The notes: generated from the sequence alone by a model not told the origin. Shown: positions 16,162-25,457, counted from the stretch's first letter. The stretch is 64,000 bases of DNA from Bacillus_P idriensis_A (GCF_050483325.1 NZ_JBCMYF010000018.1:42978-106977), one strand, 5' to 3'. A program made the numbers and translations.

Positions 16162-16881
16162 CTAATTCTTTTTCGACTTAGCCGTTAACGGTGCATTTCG
16201 CATAATAGGATATGTGAGGAACAATGCGATCAGACTGATTATCATCACAAAAGAAACTATCACCATGTCATGAAACTCCTGCGTCACTAACCATTCCCAT
16301 AATGTTAAATTGATCAAACCGCTGTAGTTTAATAGCGTACCAATGATCACTAACACCAATAACCAGATCAGACTTTTCTTGAATCCGAGTCTATAATATA
16401 TACTAGAAAACAGAAAAGCGAAGGAGAAGGTAAAAATACCTAATATTAAATCTATTAAATAATAGGACAGGAAGGTATACTCTAGATTAAAAAAGGCTGC
16501 TGGATGCAAAATTTTAGCCGCTGCGTCCCAGCGTTCATAAAGTGTTAAGAGCATCCATTGAAAGACGTTTAAAATAAATGTGCTAACCAGAACACTTGCT
16601 AAACCCACCACATAAAAGGTTTTTAACAAATTAACCCTAGTACTTCCCAATCCTACTGCTATTGGGAGGATAGTATTGAATCCACTAATTGCAAACAGAG
16701 GAATAAAAAAATAAGCTGGTCCTGAGATGGCTGCTACTACATCTTCTCCCAAGGTGAAGAAATATCCAATGAATAACCATAACAAAAGTAAAGGGATGGT
16801 TAAATACAGGAAAAGAAACTTCCCTAACAAAAATAGTGCCCCTTCATAAACCATCCTAAATGTTCCGCTGTTCAAGTTCAT
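16162..16881 (-). CDS. ABC transporter membrane subunit
   Basis: 239 residues with about six hydrophobic segments and short charged loops (GLGSTRVNLLKTFYVVG after segment II). It overlaps the upstream ATPase gene by 4 bases (ATGA) with GAGGTGAGC as its ribosome site. Its partner is YtrB-like and the operon begins with a YtrA-type regulator, so it is the permease of a YtrABCDEF-like exporter, a group induced by cell-wall antibiotics in Bacillus. It has no recognisable substrate signature. Only one permease is encoded, so a homodimer is expected. Confidence 0.72.
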   Translation of the reverse strand: MNLNSGTFRMVYEGALFLLGKFLFLYLTIPLLLLWLFIGYFFTLGEDVVAAISGPAYFFIPLFAISGFNTILPIAVGLGSTRVNLLKTFYVVGLASVLVSTFILNVFQWMLLTLYERWDAAAKILHPAAFFNLEYTFLSYYLIDLILGIFTFSFAFLFSSIYYRLGFKKSLIWLLVLVIIGTLLNYSGLINLTLWEWLVTQEFHDMVIVSFVMIISLIALFLTYPIMRNAPLTAKSKKN

Positions 16882-17753
16882 GTGCTCACCTCATTTCGTT
16901 CTTCCGTTCTATTTAATAAATAATCATGTAAGGAGGCTGATTCAATTGATAAGCCATGGGACTGAGCAAAATGCTTCCATTCGTTCGTATAAGGTTCATC
17001 AAGCATGACTTTCATTTTCGTACCCATTTCTTGTTGCTCCAACACAGTGTGCGACTGGATGATATTAACAAAAGAAGTCTTCTCTCCACTTAACCAAATG
17101 CCTTTTTCCCGCATCGCTTCCATTGTTTCATGGAGAAATACACTGCCATCATGAATGACTACCAACGCTTCACATAGAGTTTGAATTTCTTCGATATGAT
17201 GGGAGGATAAAAGAATGAGCCTCGGTTTTTCTTCATAACTTTCCAATAATACTTTGTGAAATTTCTTTCGCATGCCTATATCTAAACCATTAGTCGGTTC
17301 GTCAAGTATTGTTATATCAGCATTACTGGAGATGCCGATAATAAATTGCAGTGCCGATTTCATACCTTTAGAGAGACTTGATACATATTTGTTTTCATCT
17401 AAATTAAACACAGTTAAAAGCTCTTCAGCAAAATTCATATCAAAATTTGGATTGTAATAATCGCCAAAGCGTAACGCATCTTTCACCTTCCAAATCTTAC
17501 TGAATGGATGCTCTTCTTGCATATAACATAAATGATTATTTGTTCGATTATCGTTATAAGGATTAAATCCCTGTATTTTTATCTCCCCTTGATCAGGTTT
17601 TATATGACCAGCTAACAACCTCATAAAAGTTGTTTTCCCAGTTCCATTTCGCCCCCAAAGTCCAACGATGATCTTCTCACTCTCCGACAAATTAAAGTTA
17701 TGCAATATTCTGTTTGAATCATAACTAAAGTGAACCTGATTGATTTCTATCAT
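16878..17753 (-). CDS. ABC transporter ATP-binding protein, YtrB-like
   Basis: 291 residues. Walker A G-R-N-G-T-G-K-T-T at about 35-43, a shortened signature S-L-S-K-G-M-K-S-A at about 130 in place of LSGGQ, and Walker B I-T-I-L-D-E-P-T-N-G. The YtrB/EcsA-type signature L-S-K-G-M is usual for this exporter group. The C-terminal 70 residues are an accessory domain. It overlaps both neighbours by 4 bases, giving tight coupling: regulator, ATPase, permease. It powers export by the following membrane protein. Confidence 0.85.
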   Translation of the reverse strand: MIEINQVHFSYDSNRILHNFNLSESEKIIVGLWGRNGTGKTTFMRLLAGHIKPDQGEIKIQGFNPYNDNRTNNHLCYMQEEHPFSKIWKVKDALRFGDYYNPNFDMNFAEELLTVFNLDENKYVSSLSKGMKSALQFIIGISSNADITILDEPTNGLDIGMRKKFHKVLLESYEEKPRLILLSSHHIEEIQTLCEALVVIHDGSVFLHETMEAMREKGIWLSGEKTSFVNIIQSHTVLEQQEMGTKMKVMLDEPYTNEWKHFAQSHGLSIESASLHDYLLNRTEERNEVST

Positions 17754-18118
17754 GATAGATCCTCCTTTTTAATTAATTGGATAATCTTTTGAACATCCAT
17801 CCCTAGACGTGCCCCCTCTTCTAATAAAGGAGTTATATAATTCTGATGATATTGTTTCTGCCGTTCATCTATTATCTTTTGATAAGCCCCTTCACTCACA
17901 AACATTCCGATACCTCTTTGTTTATAAATAAAAGCATCATCCACTAACGTTTGAAGCCCTTTTCTTACGGTTGCACGATTAATATTGTAAAAGCGGGACA
18001 ATTCATTTTCGGAGGGCAATTGTTCTCCTTCTTTTAAATGACCTTCCACGATTTCATCTAATATGATTTGTGCAATTTGTTGAAAAAGCGGCTGATTTTC
18101 ATCTAATAATGGCTTCAA
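17750..18118 (-). CDS. GntR family regulator, YtrA subfamily
   Basis: 122 residues from the TTG placed just after GGAGGTGAAGCA; the longer frame of 162 codons runs through the promoter. It has the GntR winged helix (P-L-F-Q-Q-I-A-Q-I-I-L-D-E-I-V, L-P-S-E-N-E-L-S-R, I-N-R-A-T-V-R-K-G-L) and only a short two-helix tail, which defines the YtrA subfamily that controls ABC operons. It is the first gene of its operon and probably represses it. The ligand or trigger is unknown. Confidence 0.85.
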   Translation of the reverse strand: MKPLLDENQPLFQQIAQIILDEIVEGHLKEGEQLPSENELSRFYNINRATVRKGLQTLVDDAFIYKQRGIGMFVSEGAYQKIIDERQKQYHQNYITPLLEEGARLGMDVQKIIQLIKKEDLS

Positions 18119-18169
18119 TGCTTCACCTCCAAATCCAAATATATGTTTACTTGGACACTCGACTATACA

Positions 18170-18198
18170 ACTGTACAATATTTTAATTATTTTGTAAA
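18170..18198 (-). promoter_or_regulatory. Promoter of the YtrA-type operon
   Basis: On the minus strand TTTACA, 17 bases, TACAGT. A downstream stretch TGTACAGTTGTATAGT has the look of a YtrA operator overlapping the -10. Assignment is by pattern only. Confidence 0.4.
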
Positions 18199-18538
18199 GT
18201 TTTTCCACAAAGTTTCTATCGGTTCCAGTTTTCATCATTTGTCTTTGAAATAACAGTAGTCACTTATTCCGTTAAACTGCCCTTTAGCGGATACCTGATA
18301 TATCCATTTATACATATTTGTCAGATCCGCCCTTATAAAAAACACACCATTTCAACTACAAAATGGTGTGTGATTTTAACTGCAATTTCTATTGAGTTTC
18401 AAGAAAAATTGAAATTTTCTCCTCCAAAACGGAACCCGTTCCCTTCATGATAAACGGTTTTTTATTTTCTTTTTTTAAGAGATTTCTCTTGATAAAACAT
18501 TGTCAAACAGTTTCAGAGCGAATATACTTTAATCCATG
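18199..18538. other. Intergenic region with a minus-strand terminator-like hairpin
   Basis: No gene is apparent. Positions 18342-18372 form ACACACCATTT, eight-base loop, AAATGGTGTGT, followed on the minus strand by TTTTTTAT, an intrinsic terminator without an obvious upstream gene. The ArsR gene promoter must lie in the last 100 bases. Confidence 0.45.
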
Positions 18539-18551
18539 AAAGGTGATGAAT

Positions 18552-18869
18552 ATGGAACAAACAATTAAAAAAGAACCCTTTGCACGCTATGAAAAAAAAT
18601 TCAAAGCGCTGGCTGATCAGAAACGGCTGGAAATTCTTCAGCTCATTTGCCGGCACCAGACAGTGTGTGTGGGCGATTTGAGTGAAATGATAAACATGCC
18701 CCAATCTAAATTATCCTATCATCTGAAGATTTTATTGGACGCAGAGGTTATTTTTATAGAAAGCAAAGGCACCTGGAGTTATTATTCTTTTAATAAAAAT
18801 GAAATGAATCAGCTTCTTTCTGAAGAATTGTGCGGACTGTTTAAATCAAGGTGCATAGAGGAAAAGTGA
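18552..18869 (+). CDS. ArsR/SmtB family HTH regulator
   Basis: 105 residues from the ATG that follows GAAAGGTGATGA. The winged helix is clear: F-K-A-L-A-D-Q-K-R-L-E-I-L-Q-L-I, then V-G-D-L-S-E-M-I-N-M-P-Q-S-K-L-S-Y-H-L-K-I-L. The CxC metal box of ArsR is absent; only one Cys (TVCVGD) lies before the recognition helix, with two more near the end (EELCGLF, SRCIEEK). The ligand is therefore uncertain. It stands alone and no efflux gene is adjacent. Confidence 0.82.
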   Translation: MEQTIKKEPFARYEKKFKALADQKRLEILQLICRHQTVCVGDLSEMINMPQSKLSYHLKILLDAEVIFIESKGTWSYYSFNKNEMNQLLSEELCGLFKSRCIEEK

Positions 18870-18935
18870 TGCTCAGGAATTATTTTTTTCAAAAAATCAA
18901 AAAAAAAAAATAGCTTTCACTATTTTGGGCAGAGC

Positions 18936-19415
18936 TTAAGATATTTTTTTGGTCATCAGCATTTCATTAGCCTGATTTTCCGTACAGCCTTTTATTAATA
19001 CAAGCTCACTGACAAAAATGTTCTTTGCGTTGTTCAGCATTTGTTTTTCACTTGTATTTAGGGCTTTTTCAATGCTTTTTCGCATGAGGTCTCTTACTAC
19101 TTCCGCCCCCTGCTGGAATTCTCCTGATTTTATTTTATCCATATTGGTTTTATATCGTTCTTTCCAAGGCAGCTGCTCATCTGATTCTCCGTCATGAAAA
19201 ACAACTAAGACTTCTTCTAGTTTTATTTGATTTTCAACAGGACGAATTCCGAGCTTTGAAAGTTTTTGCAGAGGGATCATAATCTGCATATTTCCGATTG
19301 ACAGCTGAATCACAAAGTACTCCTGTTTCTTTCCTTGTATCTCCATCTCTTTTACAGATTCTATAATTCCTGCTCCGTGCATTGGGTACATAATTTTGTC
19401 GCCTATTTTGAACAA
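18936..19415 (-). CDS. CarD/CdnL family RNA polymerase-binding regulator (YdeB-like)
   Basis: 159 residues from a TTG start with GGAGGTG upstream. The N-terminal Tudor-like domain begins F-K-I-G-D-K-I-M-Y-P-M-H-G-A-G-I-I, the CarD_CdnL_TRCF signature that contacts the RNA polymerase beta subunit; residues about 70-155 are the helical DNA-contacting domain. In other bacteria such proteins stabilise open complexes at housekeeping and rRNA promoters. B. subtilis YdeB is the nearest named relative I recall. Single gene. Confidence 0.85.
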   Translation of the reverse strand: MFKIGDKIMYPMHGAGIIESVKEMEIQGKKQEYFVIQLSIGNMQIMIPLQKLSKLGIRPVENQIKLEEVLVVFHDGESDEQLPWKERYKTNMDKIKSGEFQQGAEVVRDLMRKSIEKALNTSEKQMLNNAKNIFVSELVLIKGCTENQANEMLMTKKIS

Positions 19416-19550
19416 AAAAACACCTCCATATGGTATCCATTTACATTATACCACACAGAGGTAAATATATAAAATTTTTAATTTTAACATCATTCTTCAT
19501 TTAATGTCAATAGTTTTTTATTTCCGCAGCGGGAGCCACTGTAGAATGGC

Positions 19551-20363
19551 TTAAACACATTTCTTCCCGTTCCTCTCACAAACCTTAATGGCGTTGATTT
19601 CTCCGCCGATCAAAATGGCAAATCCGGATAAATAAAGCCAGGTTATAAGAACGATGACACCTCCAAGACTGCCGTATGTAGCATTAAAATTCCCAAACTG
19701 AGAAACATAAAATGCAAACCCGAGCGATACAAGCTGCCATAAGATGGTTGCAATGATTGCCCCGAAGTAGACTCCTTTTAAAGTCATCTCTTCATTCGGT
19801 GCCAAATAATACAAAACCATCAGCACGGCACACATCATCAGAAAAGAGATTAAAAATCTCATCACATTTAAAATAATTTCATTGTCACTGACAAATGAAA
19901 AATAATTTCCCACAAATCCGATAATGGCACTTCCAAACACGGGCAGTACAAGTGTTAGAGCAAACGTAATGACAAGACCGATTGTCATAATGACTGCGTG
20001 AAAACGAATTTTCCAAAATGGGCGTGTTTCTTCCACAATAAATGCTTTATTTAACGACCTGATGAGGGCATTTGTTGCATTAGATGCTGACCAGATCGTT
20101 GCCAAAATACCAAATGACAGCAAGCCTCCGTTAGGTTCACTGATTATCCCTTCTAAATGGTCAGAAAGCATTCCCCCTGCCTCTGCAGGCGCATATTGGT
20201 TTATAATATCAACCATACTGCTCATTTCAATATTAAAGTAAGGAAGCAATGCAACCAGGAAAATTAGAAGCGGAAATAAGGACAGTAAAAAGAAATGGGA
20301 CAGCACTGCTGCCTGATCACCTGTTTCATGCAGCTGGATTCGTTTAATAAGTTCTTTAATCAA
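19551..20363 (-). CDS. YihY/BrkB family inner membrane protein
   Basis: 270 residues, TTG start after GGAGGTGTC. Six hydrophobic segments with the family signatures L-F-P-L-L-I-F-L-V-A-L-L-P, then I-W-S-A-S-N-A-T-N-A-L-I-R-S-L-N and a late Y-G-S-L-G-G-V-I-V-L-I-T-W-L-Y. The family was once called ribonuclease BN and is now treated as a membrane protein of uncertain role, possibly a transporter. Divergent from a PAP2 phosphatase gene, which may suggest membrane lipid work, but this is weak. Confidence 0.82.
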   Translation of the reverse strand: MIKELIKRIQLHETGDQAAVLSHFFLLSLFPLLIFLVALLPYFNIEMSSMVDIINQYAPAEAGGMLSDHLEGIISEPNGGLLSFGILATIWSASNATNALIRSLNKAFIVEETRPFWKIRFHAVIMTIGLVITFALTLVLPVFGSAIIGFVGNYFSFVSDNEIILNVMRFLISFLMMCAVLMVLYYLAPNEEMTLKGVYFGAIIATILWQLVSLGFAFYVSQFGNFNATYGSLGGVIVLITWLYLSGFAILIGGEINAIKVCERNGKKCV

Positions 20364-20492
20364 CCTGAGACACCTCCAATTGTACTATTCTTTTTCCTTA
20401 AATCACGTTCTTAAAACCTGAATCCATCATGAATGTTTGCCGAATGAGCAATAGTGGTATTTTGTTAATTAAATACGGTAAGGAGTTTTACA

Positions 20493-21143
20493 ATGAAGAA
20501 TGATGCACAAGAAAGAATGTCAAAGACATTTATTATGTATTCCATCCTCCTTATTGGAGCTTTCAGTTTTATCTTCATAGAATTTGCAGATGAAGTCATT
20601 GAGATGGAACTTAAATCATTTGATCAGAACATCATCCAATACATACATGGATTGCGCACCCCTATGCTTGGTCAAATTATGGCAGGCATTACTTTCCTTG
20701 GATCTGTAACCGGCATCATGATTGGAATGTCCATCGCACTTATTGTGCTGTTCATCAATCGCCAGTGGTGGGAAGGCCTGTTTTTAATTGTGGCTGTATC
20801 GGGTTCATCTCTATTGAATTATTATCTGAAATGGATGTTTAAACGGGACCGTCCCACATTTAACCCTCTTATTGCCGAAGACGGATATAGTTTTCCGAGC
20901 GGACATTCAATGGTTTCCTTTTCATTTATTGGTATTCTCGCCTATTTAACAATATTAAATATCAAAAAAAAGAGTCTTAAGGCTCTGATTATGGCATCTT
21001 TCTTTTTATTCGTTTTTTTAATAGGCTTCAGCAGAATTTATCTTGGCGTCCATTACCCGAGTGATGTCATTGCAGGATTTGCTGCGGGAGGCGCGTGGCT
21101 CGTCATTTGTATTGTGGCCCTTAAGTTTAAAGCAAAAATATAG
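20493..21143 (+). CDS. PAP2 family membrane phosphatase
   Basis: 216 residues with about six hydrophobic segments and the three acid phosphatase motifs: K-W-M-F-K-R-D-R-P, P-S-G-H-S, and S-R-I-Y-L-G-V-H-Y-P-S-D. The catalytic His are in the second and third motifs. Substrates in this group include undecaprenyl pyrophosphate (BcrC), phosphatidic acid and phosphatidylglycerophosphate; the sequence alone does not decide. The active site faces outward. Ribosome site TAAGGAG. Confidence 0.85.
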   Translation: MKNDAQERMSKTFIMYSILLIGAFSFIFIEFADEVIEMELKSFDQNIIQYIHGLRTPMLGQIMAGITFLGSVTGIMIGMSIALIVLFINRQWWEGLFLIVAVSGSSLLNYYLKWMFKRDRPTFNPLIAEDGYSFPSGHSMVSFSFIGILAYLTILNIKKKSLKALIMASFFLFVFLIGFSRIYLGVHYPSDVIAGFAAGGAWLVICIVALKFKAKI

Positions 21144-21173
21144 AAGAGCCCGGAGAATGATCTCCTGGCTCTT
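21144..21173. terminator. Bidirectional terminator between PAP2 gene and rocG
   Basis: AAGAGCCCGGAG, six-base loop, CTCCTGGCTCTT: stem of about 12 bp between convergent genes. Confidence 0.8.
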
Positions 21174-21179
21174 TTCACT

Positions 21180-22457
21180 TTAAATCCATCCGCGGAAACG
21201 GGAAGCTTCCGCCATTTTCCGGCTTCCGATCATATACGCAGCAAGTCTCATGTCTACATTATGGACAAGTGCGGTTTGAAATGTGTTTTCGAAAGAATCA
21301 ATCATCACTTTTTGAAGTCTTTCTGCTACTTCTTCTTCTGACCAATAATACCCCTGATTATTTTGGACCCACTCGAAGTATGATACTGTCACACCGCCGG
21401 CACTTGCCAGCACATCCGGCACGAGAAGAACACCACGCTCCGTCAAGATTCTAGTGGCTTCGATCGTTGTCGGTCCATTTGCAGCCTCGACCACGATAGA
21501 CGCTTTGATTTGATGCGCATTTTCAGCTGTAATCTGATTGGAAATGGCAGCCGGTACAAGGATGTCGCAATCAAGTGCAAGCAGTTCTTTGTTTGTAATG
21601 GTATTCGTAAAAAGTGTTGTTACTGTTCCAAAACTGTCTCGGCGGTCCAGCAAATAGTCGATATCCAAGCCATCTGCATCGTAGAGTGCACCGTATGCAT
21701 CTGAGATGCCGATTACTTTTGCACCTGCGTCATGCATGAACTTCGAAAGGAAGCTTCCTGCATTGCCGAATCCCTGAATAACTACGCGTGCACCTGCAAG
21801 GCTTATGCCTTTTTTCTTAGCTGCTTCTTCTATGCAGATGGTCACGCCTCGGGCTGTTGCTGTTTCTCTTCCGTGTGAACCGCCAAGGACAAGCGGTTTG
21901 CCTGTAATGAAACCAGGAGAATCAAATTCGCGGAGCCTGCTGTATTCATCCATCATCCACGCCATGATTTGAGAGTTTGTAAACACATCCGGGGCAGGGA
22001 TATCTTTCGTGGGACCTACAATTTGGCTGACTGCCCTGACGTATCCGCGGCTCAGTCTTTCCAGTTCTTTAAGTGACATTTCTCTCGGATCGCAGATGAT
22101 TCCGCCTTTTCCCCCTCCATAGGGCAGATTCACAATGCCGCATTTTAAACTCATCCAAATGGACAGTGCCTTTACCTCATCTTCGCTTACTTCGGGATGA
22201 AAGCGCACTCCTCCCTTAGTCGGTCCGACGGCATCGTTGTGCTGTGAGCGGTACCCGGTAAAGACTTTTACCGAGCCATCGTCCATCTGAATCGGAATAC
22301 GAACCGTGAGCATTCTGACAGGTTCCTTCAGAAGCTCAAAAAATTCTTCTGAGTAGCCTAATTTATTCAATGCCTCTTTAATAATCGTCTGCGTCGATTG
22401 AAATAAATTTAAGCTTTCTTTTTCTTTATCTGCCTGTACGTCCTTAATCATCCCCAT
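21180..22457 (-). CDS. rocG: NAD-dependent glutamate dehydrogenase
   Basis: 425 residues, the length of B. subtilis RocG/GudB. It has P-Y-G-G-G-K-G-G-I (substrate Lys), P-A-P-D-V-F-T-N-S, and the Rossmann motif G-F-G-N-A-G-S for NAD. It oxidatively deaminates glutamate to 2-oxoglutarate and ammonia. It is the last gene of rocA-rocD-rocG, 36 bases after rocD without a terminator, so expression follows the RocR/sigma-54 promoter. This arrangement differs from B. subtilis, where rocG is separate. The position favours the name rocG over gudB. Confidence 0.88.
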   Translation of the reverse strand: MGMIKDVQADKEKESLNLFQSTQTIIKEALNKLGYSEEFFELLKEPVRMLTVRIPIQMDDGSVKVFTGYRSQHNDAVGPTKGGVRFHPEVSEDEVKALSIWMSLKCGIVNLPYGGGKGGIICDPREMSLKELERLSRGYVRAVSQIVGPTKDIPAPDVFTNSQIMAWMMDEYSRLREFDSPGFITGKPLVLGGSHGRETATARGVTICIEEAAKKKGISLAGARVVIQGFGNAGSFLSKFMHDAGAKVIGISDAYGALYDADGLDIDYLLDRRDSFGTVTTLFTNTITNKELLALDCDILVPAAISNQITAENAHQIKASIVVEAANGPTTIEATRILTERGVLLVPDVLASAGGVTVSYFEWVQNNQGYYWSEEEVAERLQKVMIDSFENTFQTALVHNVDMRLAAYMIGSRKMAEASRFRGWI

Positions 22458-22493
22458 GATTCCACCCCATTGATATGAATAGTATTTATTTTT

Positions 22494-23696
22494 TTATTCT
22501 GATAACACGCGCGTGATTTTTTCGATTGCCCACTTAAGATCTTTTTCTGAAATCACAAGCGGCGGTGCAAAGCGAATCACTGTTTCATGTGTTTCTTTGC
22601 ACAGCAGCCCTTCATCTTTCAGTTTTTCGCAGTAAGGACGGGCTGGTACTGTAAGCTCCACCCCAATAAACAAGCCTCTTCCACGCACTTCTTTGATTAG
22701 AGGATTCTTAATTTCTGCAAGCTTTTCTTTAAAATAAGCACCTAGCTTAAGCGAACGCTCAGAAAGTTTTTCTTCTTCCAGAACCTGAAGGGCTGCAACA
22801 GAAACAGCACATGCAAGAGGATTGCCTCCGAATGTTGAACCGTGTGACCCTGGGTTGAATACACCTAGAATGTCCTTGTTTGCAGCAACGCAGGAAATTG
22901 GGAAAACACCGCCTCCAAGAGCTTTGCCTAAAATGTACATATCAGGCTTTACATCTTCCCAGTCACAGGCAAATGTTTTTCCTGATCTGCCGAGCCCTGA
23001 CTGTATTTCGTCAGCAATAAAAATGACGTTGTTCTCTTTGCACACTTGAGCTGCCTTCTTCAGGAATCCCTGAGGAGGAATGACGATTCCTGCTTCTCCC
23101 TGGATCGGCTCGATTAAAAAGGCTGCTGTACTTGGTGTAATGGCTGCTTCCAATGCTGCCAGATCACCATAAGGAATCAGCTTAATTCCAGGGAGCATCG
23201 GACCAAAACCGCGCTTGTATTCTTCTTCTGAGGAAAGCGACACAGCTGACATGGTGCGGCCGTGAAAGTTTCCGATGCACGCAATGATTTCAGCGCTGTT
23301 TTCAGCAACGCCCTTCACATCATAAGCCCATCTTCGTGCAGCTTTGATAGCTGTTTCCACCGCTTCTGCTCCCGTGTTCATCGGGAGCACCATTTCTTTT
23401 TCTGTTAATGCAGCAACAGCCTCGTAGAATGGTCCAAGTTGATCGTTATGAAATGCGCGTGATGTAAGCGTAATTTTATCTGCCTGATCCTTTAGCGCCT
23501 GAATGATTTTCGGATGTCTGTGCCCCTGATTGACAGCTGAATAGGAACTAAGCATATCCATATACTTGTTGCCTTCAGGGTCTCTCACCCAAACGCCTTC
23601 AGCCTCCGAAATCACAATTGGAAGCGGGTGATAATTGTTTGCACCATATTGGGATGTTTGCTGAATGAGTTCTTGAGATTTTGTCAAAGTTGTCAT
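22494..23696 (-). CDS. rocD: Ornithine aminotransferase
   Basis: 400 residues, class III PLP aminotransferase. G-A-E-A-V-E-T-A-I-K-A-A-R-R-W-A, F-I-A-D-E-I-Q-S-G-L-G-R-S-G-K, and I-L-G-K-A-L-G-G-G-V-F-P-I, in which the Lys binds PLP. It converts ornithine plus 2-oxoglutarate to glutamate semialdehyde (pyrroline-5-carboxylate) plus glutamate. It lies 12 bases after rocA with TAAGGAGG as ribosome site, so the product is passed to RocA encoded just upstream. Confidence 0.92.
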   Translation of the reverse strand: MTTLTKSQELIQQTSQYGANNYHPLPIVISEAEGVWVRDPEGNKYMDMLSSYSAVNQGHRHPKIIQALKDQADKITLTSRAFHNDQLGPFYEAVAALTEKEMVLPMNTGAEAVETAIKAARRWAYDVKGVAENSAEIIACIGNFHGRTMSAVSLSSEEEYKRGFGPMLPGIKLIPYGDLAALEAAITPSTAAFLIEPIQGEAGIVIPPQGFLKKAAQVCKENNVIFIADEIQSGLGRSGKTFACDWEDVKPDMYILGKALGGGVFPISCVAANKDILGVFNPGSHGSTFGGNPLACAVSVAALQVLEEEKLSERSLKLGAYFKEKLAEIKNPLIKEVRGRGLFIGVELTVPARPYCEKLKDEGLLCKETHETVIRFAPPLVISEKDLKWAIEKITRVLSE

Positions 23697-23708
23697 ATGT
23701 GTTCCTCC

Positions 23709-25256
23709 TTAAAATGTCTCTGAAGTTGTTTTTGCCTGCATGTGAAGCAGCAAATAGTCAGGTCCGCCGGCTTTAGAATCTGTGCCTGACATATTAAATC
23801 CTCCAAACGGCTGATAGCCGACAATGGCTCCTGTACAGCCTCTGTTAAAATATAAGTTTCCAACGTGAAACTCTTCTTTGGCACGTTCAATGTGATCGCG
23901 GTTGTTTGAGATGAGCGCACCTGTTAATCCATAATCTGTGTTGTTGGCAATCTCAAGAATGTGATTAAAATCCTTTGCCTTGCAGAAGGCTACGACCGGT
24001 CCAAAAATCTCTTCCTGCATAAGGCGGTCTTTTTCGCATATATCTGCAAAAATAGTAGGCTGGATGAAGAAGCCGTCTGAATCGTCTCCCTCCCCTCCTG
24101 TCATAAGTCTGCCTTCTTCTTTGCCGATTTCTATATAACTCATAATCTTTTTGAATGCACTCTGATCGATAACCGGCCCCATATAAGAGTCCGCATCCTC
24201 AGGATTTCCGACTTTCAGCTCTTTTGTAAGTGCTACTGCCTTTTCAAGAACTTCATCATATACATCCTGATGAACAACCGCACGAGATCCTGCCGAACAC
24301 TTCTGCCCTGAAAAGCCAAAAGCAGAGGCAACAATGGCTGATGCAGCCAAGTCCAAATCCGCGTCTTTATCAACGGCAACAGTATCTTTTCCGCCCATTT
24401 CAGCGATGACCCGCTTCAGCCATTTTTGTCCGCTGTGAACTTTCGCCGCACGTTCATAAATTCTGCAGCCGACTTCACGAGAACCTGTAAACGAAATAAA
24501 TCGTGTTTTCGGGTGATCAACCAAGTAGTCCCCTACTTCAGCACCGCTTCCCGGAATGTAATTCAGTACACCCGCTGGAAGTCCAGCTTCTAAAAGGAGC
24601 TCCGCAAATTTCGCTGCCACAACAGGCGTTGAATTAGCAGGTTTTAAAAGAATCGTTTTTCCCGCAACAATAGCCGCTGCTGCCGTTCCCGCCATTATGG
24701 CAAGCGGAAAGTTAAAAGGAGAAATAACGATTCCAGCTCCAAGAGGAATATAGCTGAACGAGTTCCGCTCTCCTTCTCTGCTCTGCACAGGAACACCGTC
24801 CTTCAGCTTCAGCATTTGGCGTGCATAATACTCAAGAAAATCAATGGCTTCTGCCGTATCTGCATCTGCTTCACTCCATGGCTTTCCAGCTTCTTTTATG
24901 AGATAAGCTGAAAATTCATGCTTTCTGCGGCGAAGAATGGCTGCTGCACGTATCAGGATGGCTGCACGCGCTTCGGGTTTTCTAAGTTTCCATGTTTCAA
25001 AAGCTTCCAGCGCCTGCTCCATGGCTTTTTCGGCTAATTCCTTTGTCGCTTTGGAAACGACTCCAACCACTTCTGATTTGTTGGCCGGATTAACAGACGT
25101 TATTTTTTCTGATGTGGTGATCCGTTCTCCCCCGATGATAAGCGGATACTCCTTATTCAGATGAGAGTTCACGAATTCCAGTGCTTCTTTTATTGCCTGA
25201 ATGTTTTCATTTTTACTAAAATCTGTAAACGGTTCATGCTTGTATGTGACGGTCAT
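23709..25256 (-). CDS. rocA: 1-pyrroline-5-carboxylate dehydrogenase (arginine pathway)
   Basis: 515 residues from the ATG seven bases after TAGGAGGA; the 41 extra codons upstream would run through the sigma-54 promoter. Aldehyde dehydrogenase with A-E-M-G-G-K-D (general base region) and F-G-F-S-G-Q-K-C-S, the catalytic Cys near residue 320. It oxidises glutamate semialdehyde to glutamate with NAD. A second copy, putC, is at 47596-49137 for proline; both end K-A-K-T-T-S-E-T-F style. First gene of rocA-rocD-rocG. Confidence 0.92.
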   Translation of the reverse strand: MTVTYKHEPFTDFSKNENIQAIKEALEFVNSHLNKEYPLIIGGERITTSEKITSVNPANKSEVVGVVSKATKELAEKAMEQALEAFETWKLRKPEARAAILIRAAAILRRRKHEFSAYLIKEAGKPWSEADADTAEAIDFLEYYARQMLKLKDGVPVQSREGERNSFSYIPLGAGIVISPFNFPLAIMAGTAAAAIVAGKTILLKPANSTPVVAAKFAELLLEAGLPAGVLNYIPGSGAEVGDYLVDHPKTRFISFTGSREVGCRIYERAAKVHSGQKWLKRVIAEMGGKDTVAVDKDADLDLAASAIVASAFGFSGQKCSAGSRAVVHQDVYDEVLEKAVALTKELKVGNPEDADSYMGPVIDQSAFKKIMSYIEIGKEEGRLMTGGEGDDSDGFFIQPTIFADICEKDRLMQEEIFGPVVAFCKAKDFNHILEIANNTDYGLTGALISNNRDHIERAKEEFHVGNLYFNRGCTGAIVGYQPFGGFNMSGTDSKAGGPDYLLLHMQAKTTSETF

Positions 25257-25296
25257 GGCCATTCCTCCTAAGTTTGATTCTTCAATTAAGATAGAA

Positions 25297-25313
25297 TGCA
25301 AGTTCCGTGCCAA
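25297..25313 (-). promoter_or_regulatory. Sigma-54 (SigL) -24/-12 promoter of rocA-rocD-rocG
   Basis: Minus strand TTGGCACGGAACTTGCA matches the TTGGCAC-N5-TTGCA consensus exactly. It lies about 40 bases upstream of the rocA ATG. Confidence 0.93.
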
Positions 25314-25343
25314 CCTATTATTACAGAAGTGAAAGGGTTTAAG

Positions 25344-25401
25344 TGCAAAATAATATGGCAGTGCCGAATTTTTTTGCATCTAAAACGCAAAATTATTTTG
25401 C
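25344..25401. promoter_or_regulatory. RocR upstream activating sites
   Basis: Two sites between rocA and rocR: GCAAAATTATTTTGC at 25387-25401 is a perfect dyad, and TGCAAAATAATATGGCA at 25344-25360 is a degenerate copy. Both resemble the known RocR dyad with TGCAAAA half-sites. Their position lets RocR activate rocA and control its own gene. Confidence 0.82.
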
Positions 25402-25457
25402 CTGCAATACATATGAGAGGATAGAATGGAAGAAAAGCACGATAAAGGGGGTCAACT

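Noticed and set aside
18552..18869. Arsenic or metal resistance operon
   Set aside because: The ArsR-type protein lacks the CxC box and no efflux or reductase gene adjoins it.
22494..22497. Frameshift or truncation in the roc genes
   Set aside because: RocA, RocD and RocG all have full family length with intact motifs.
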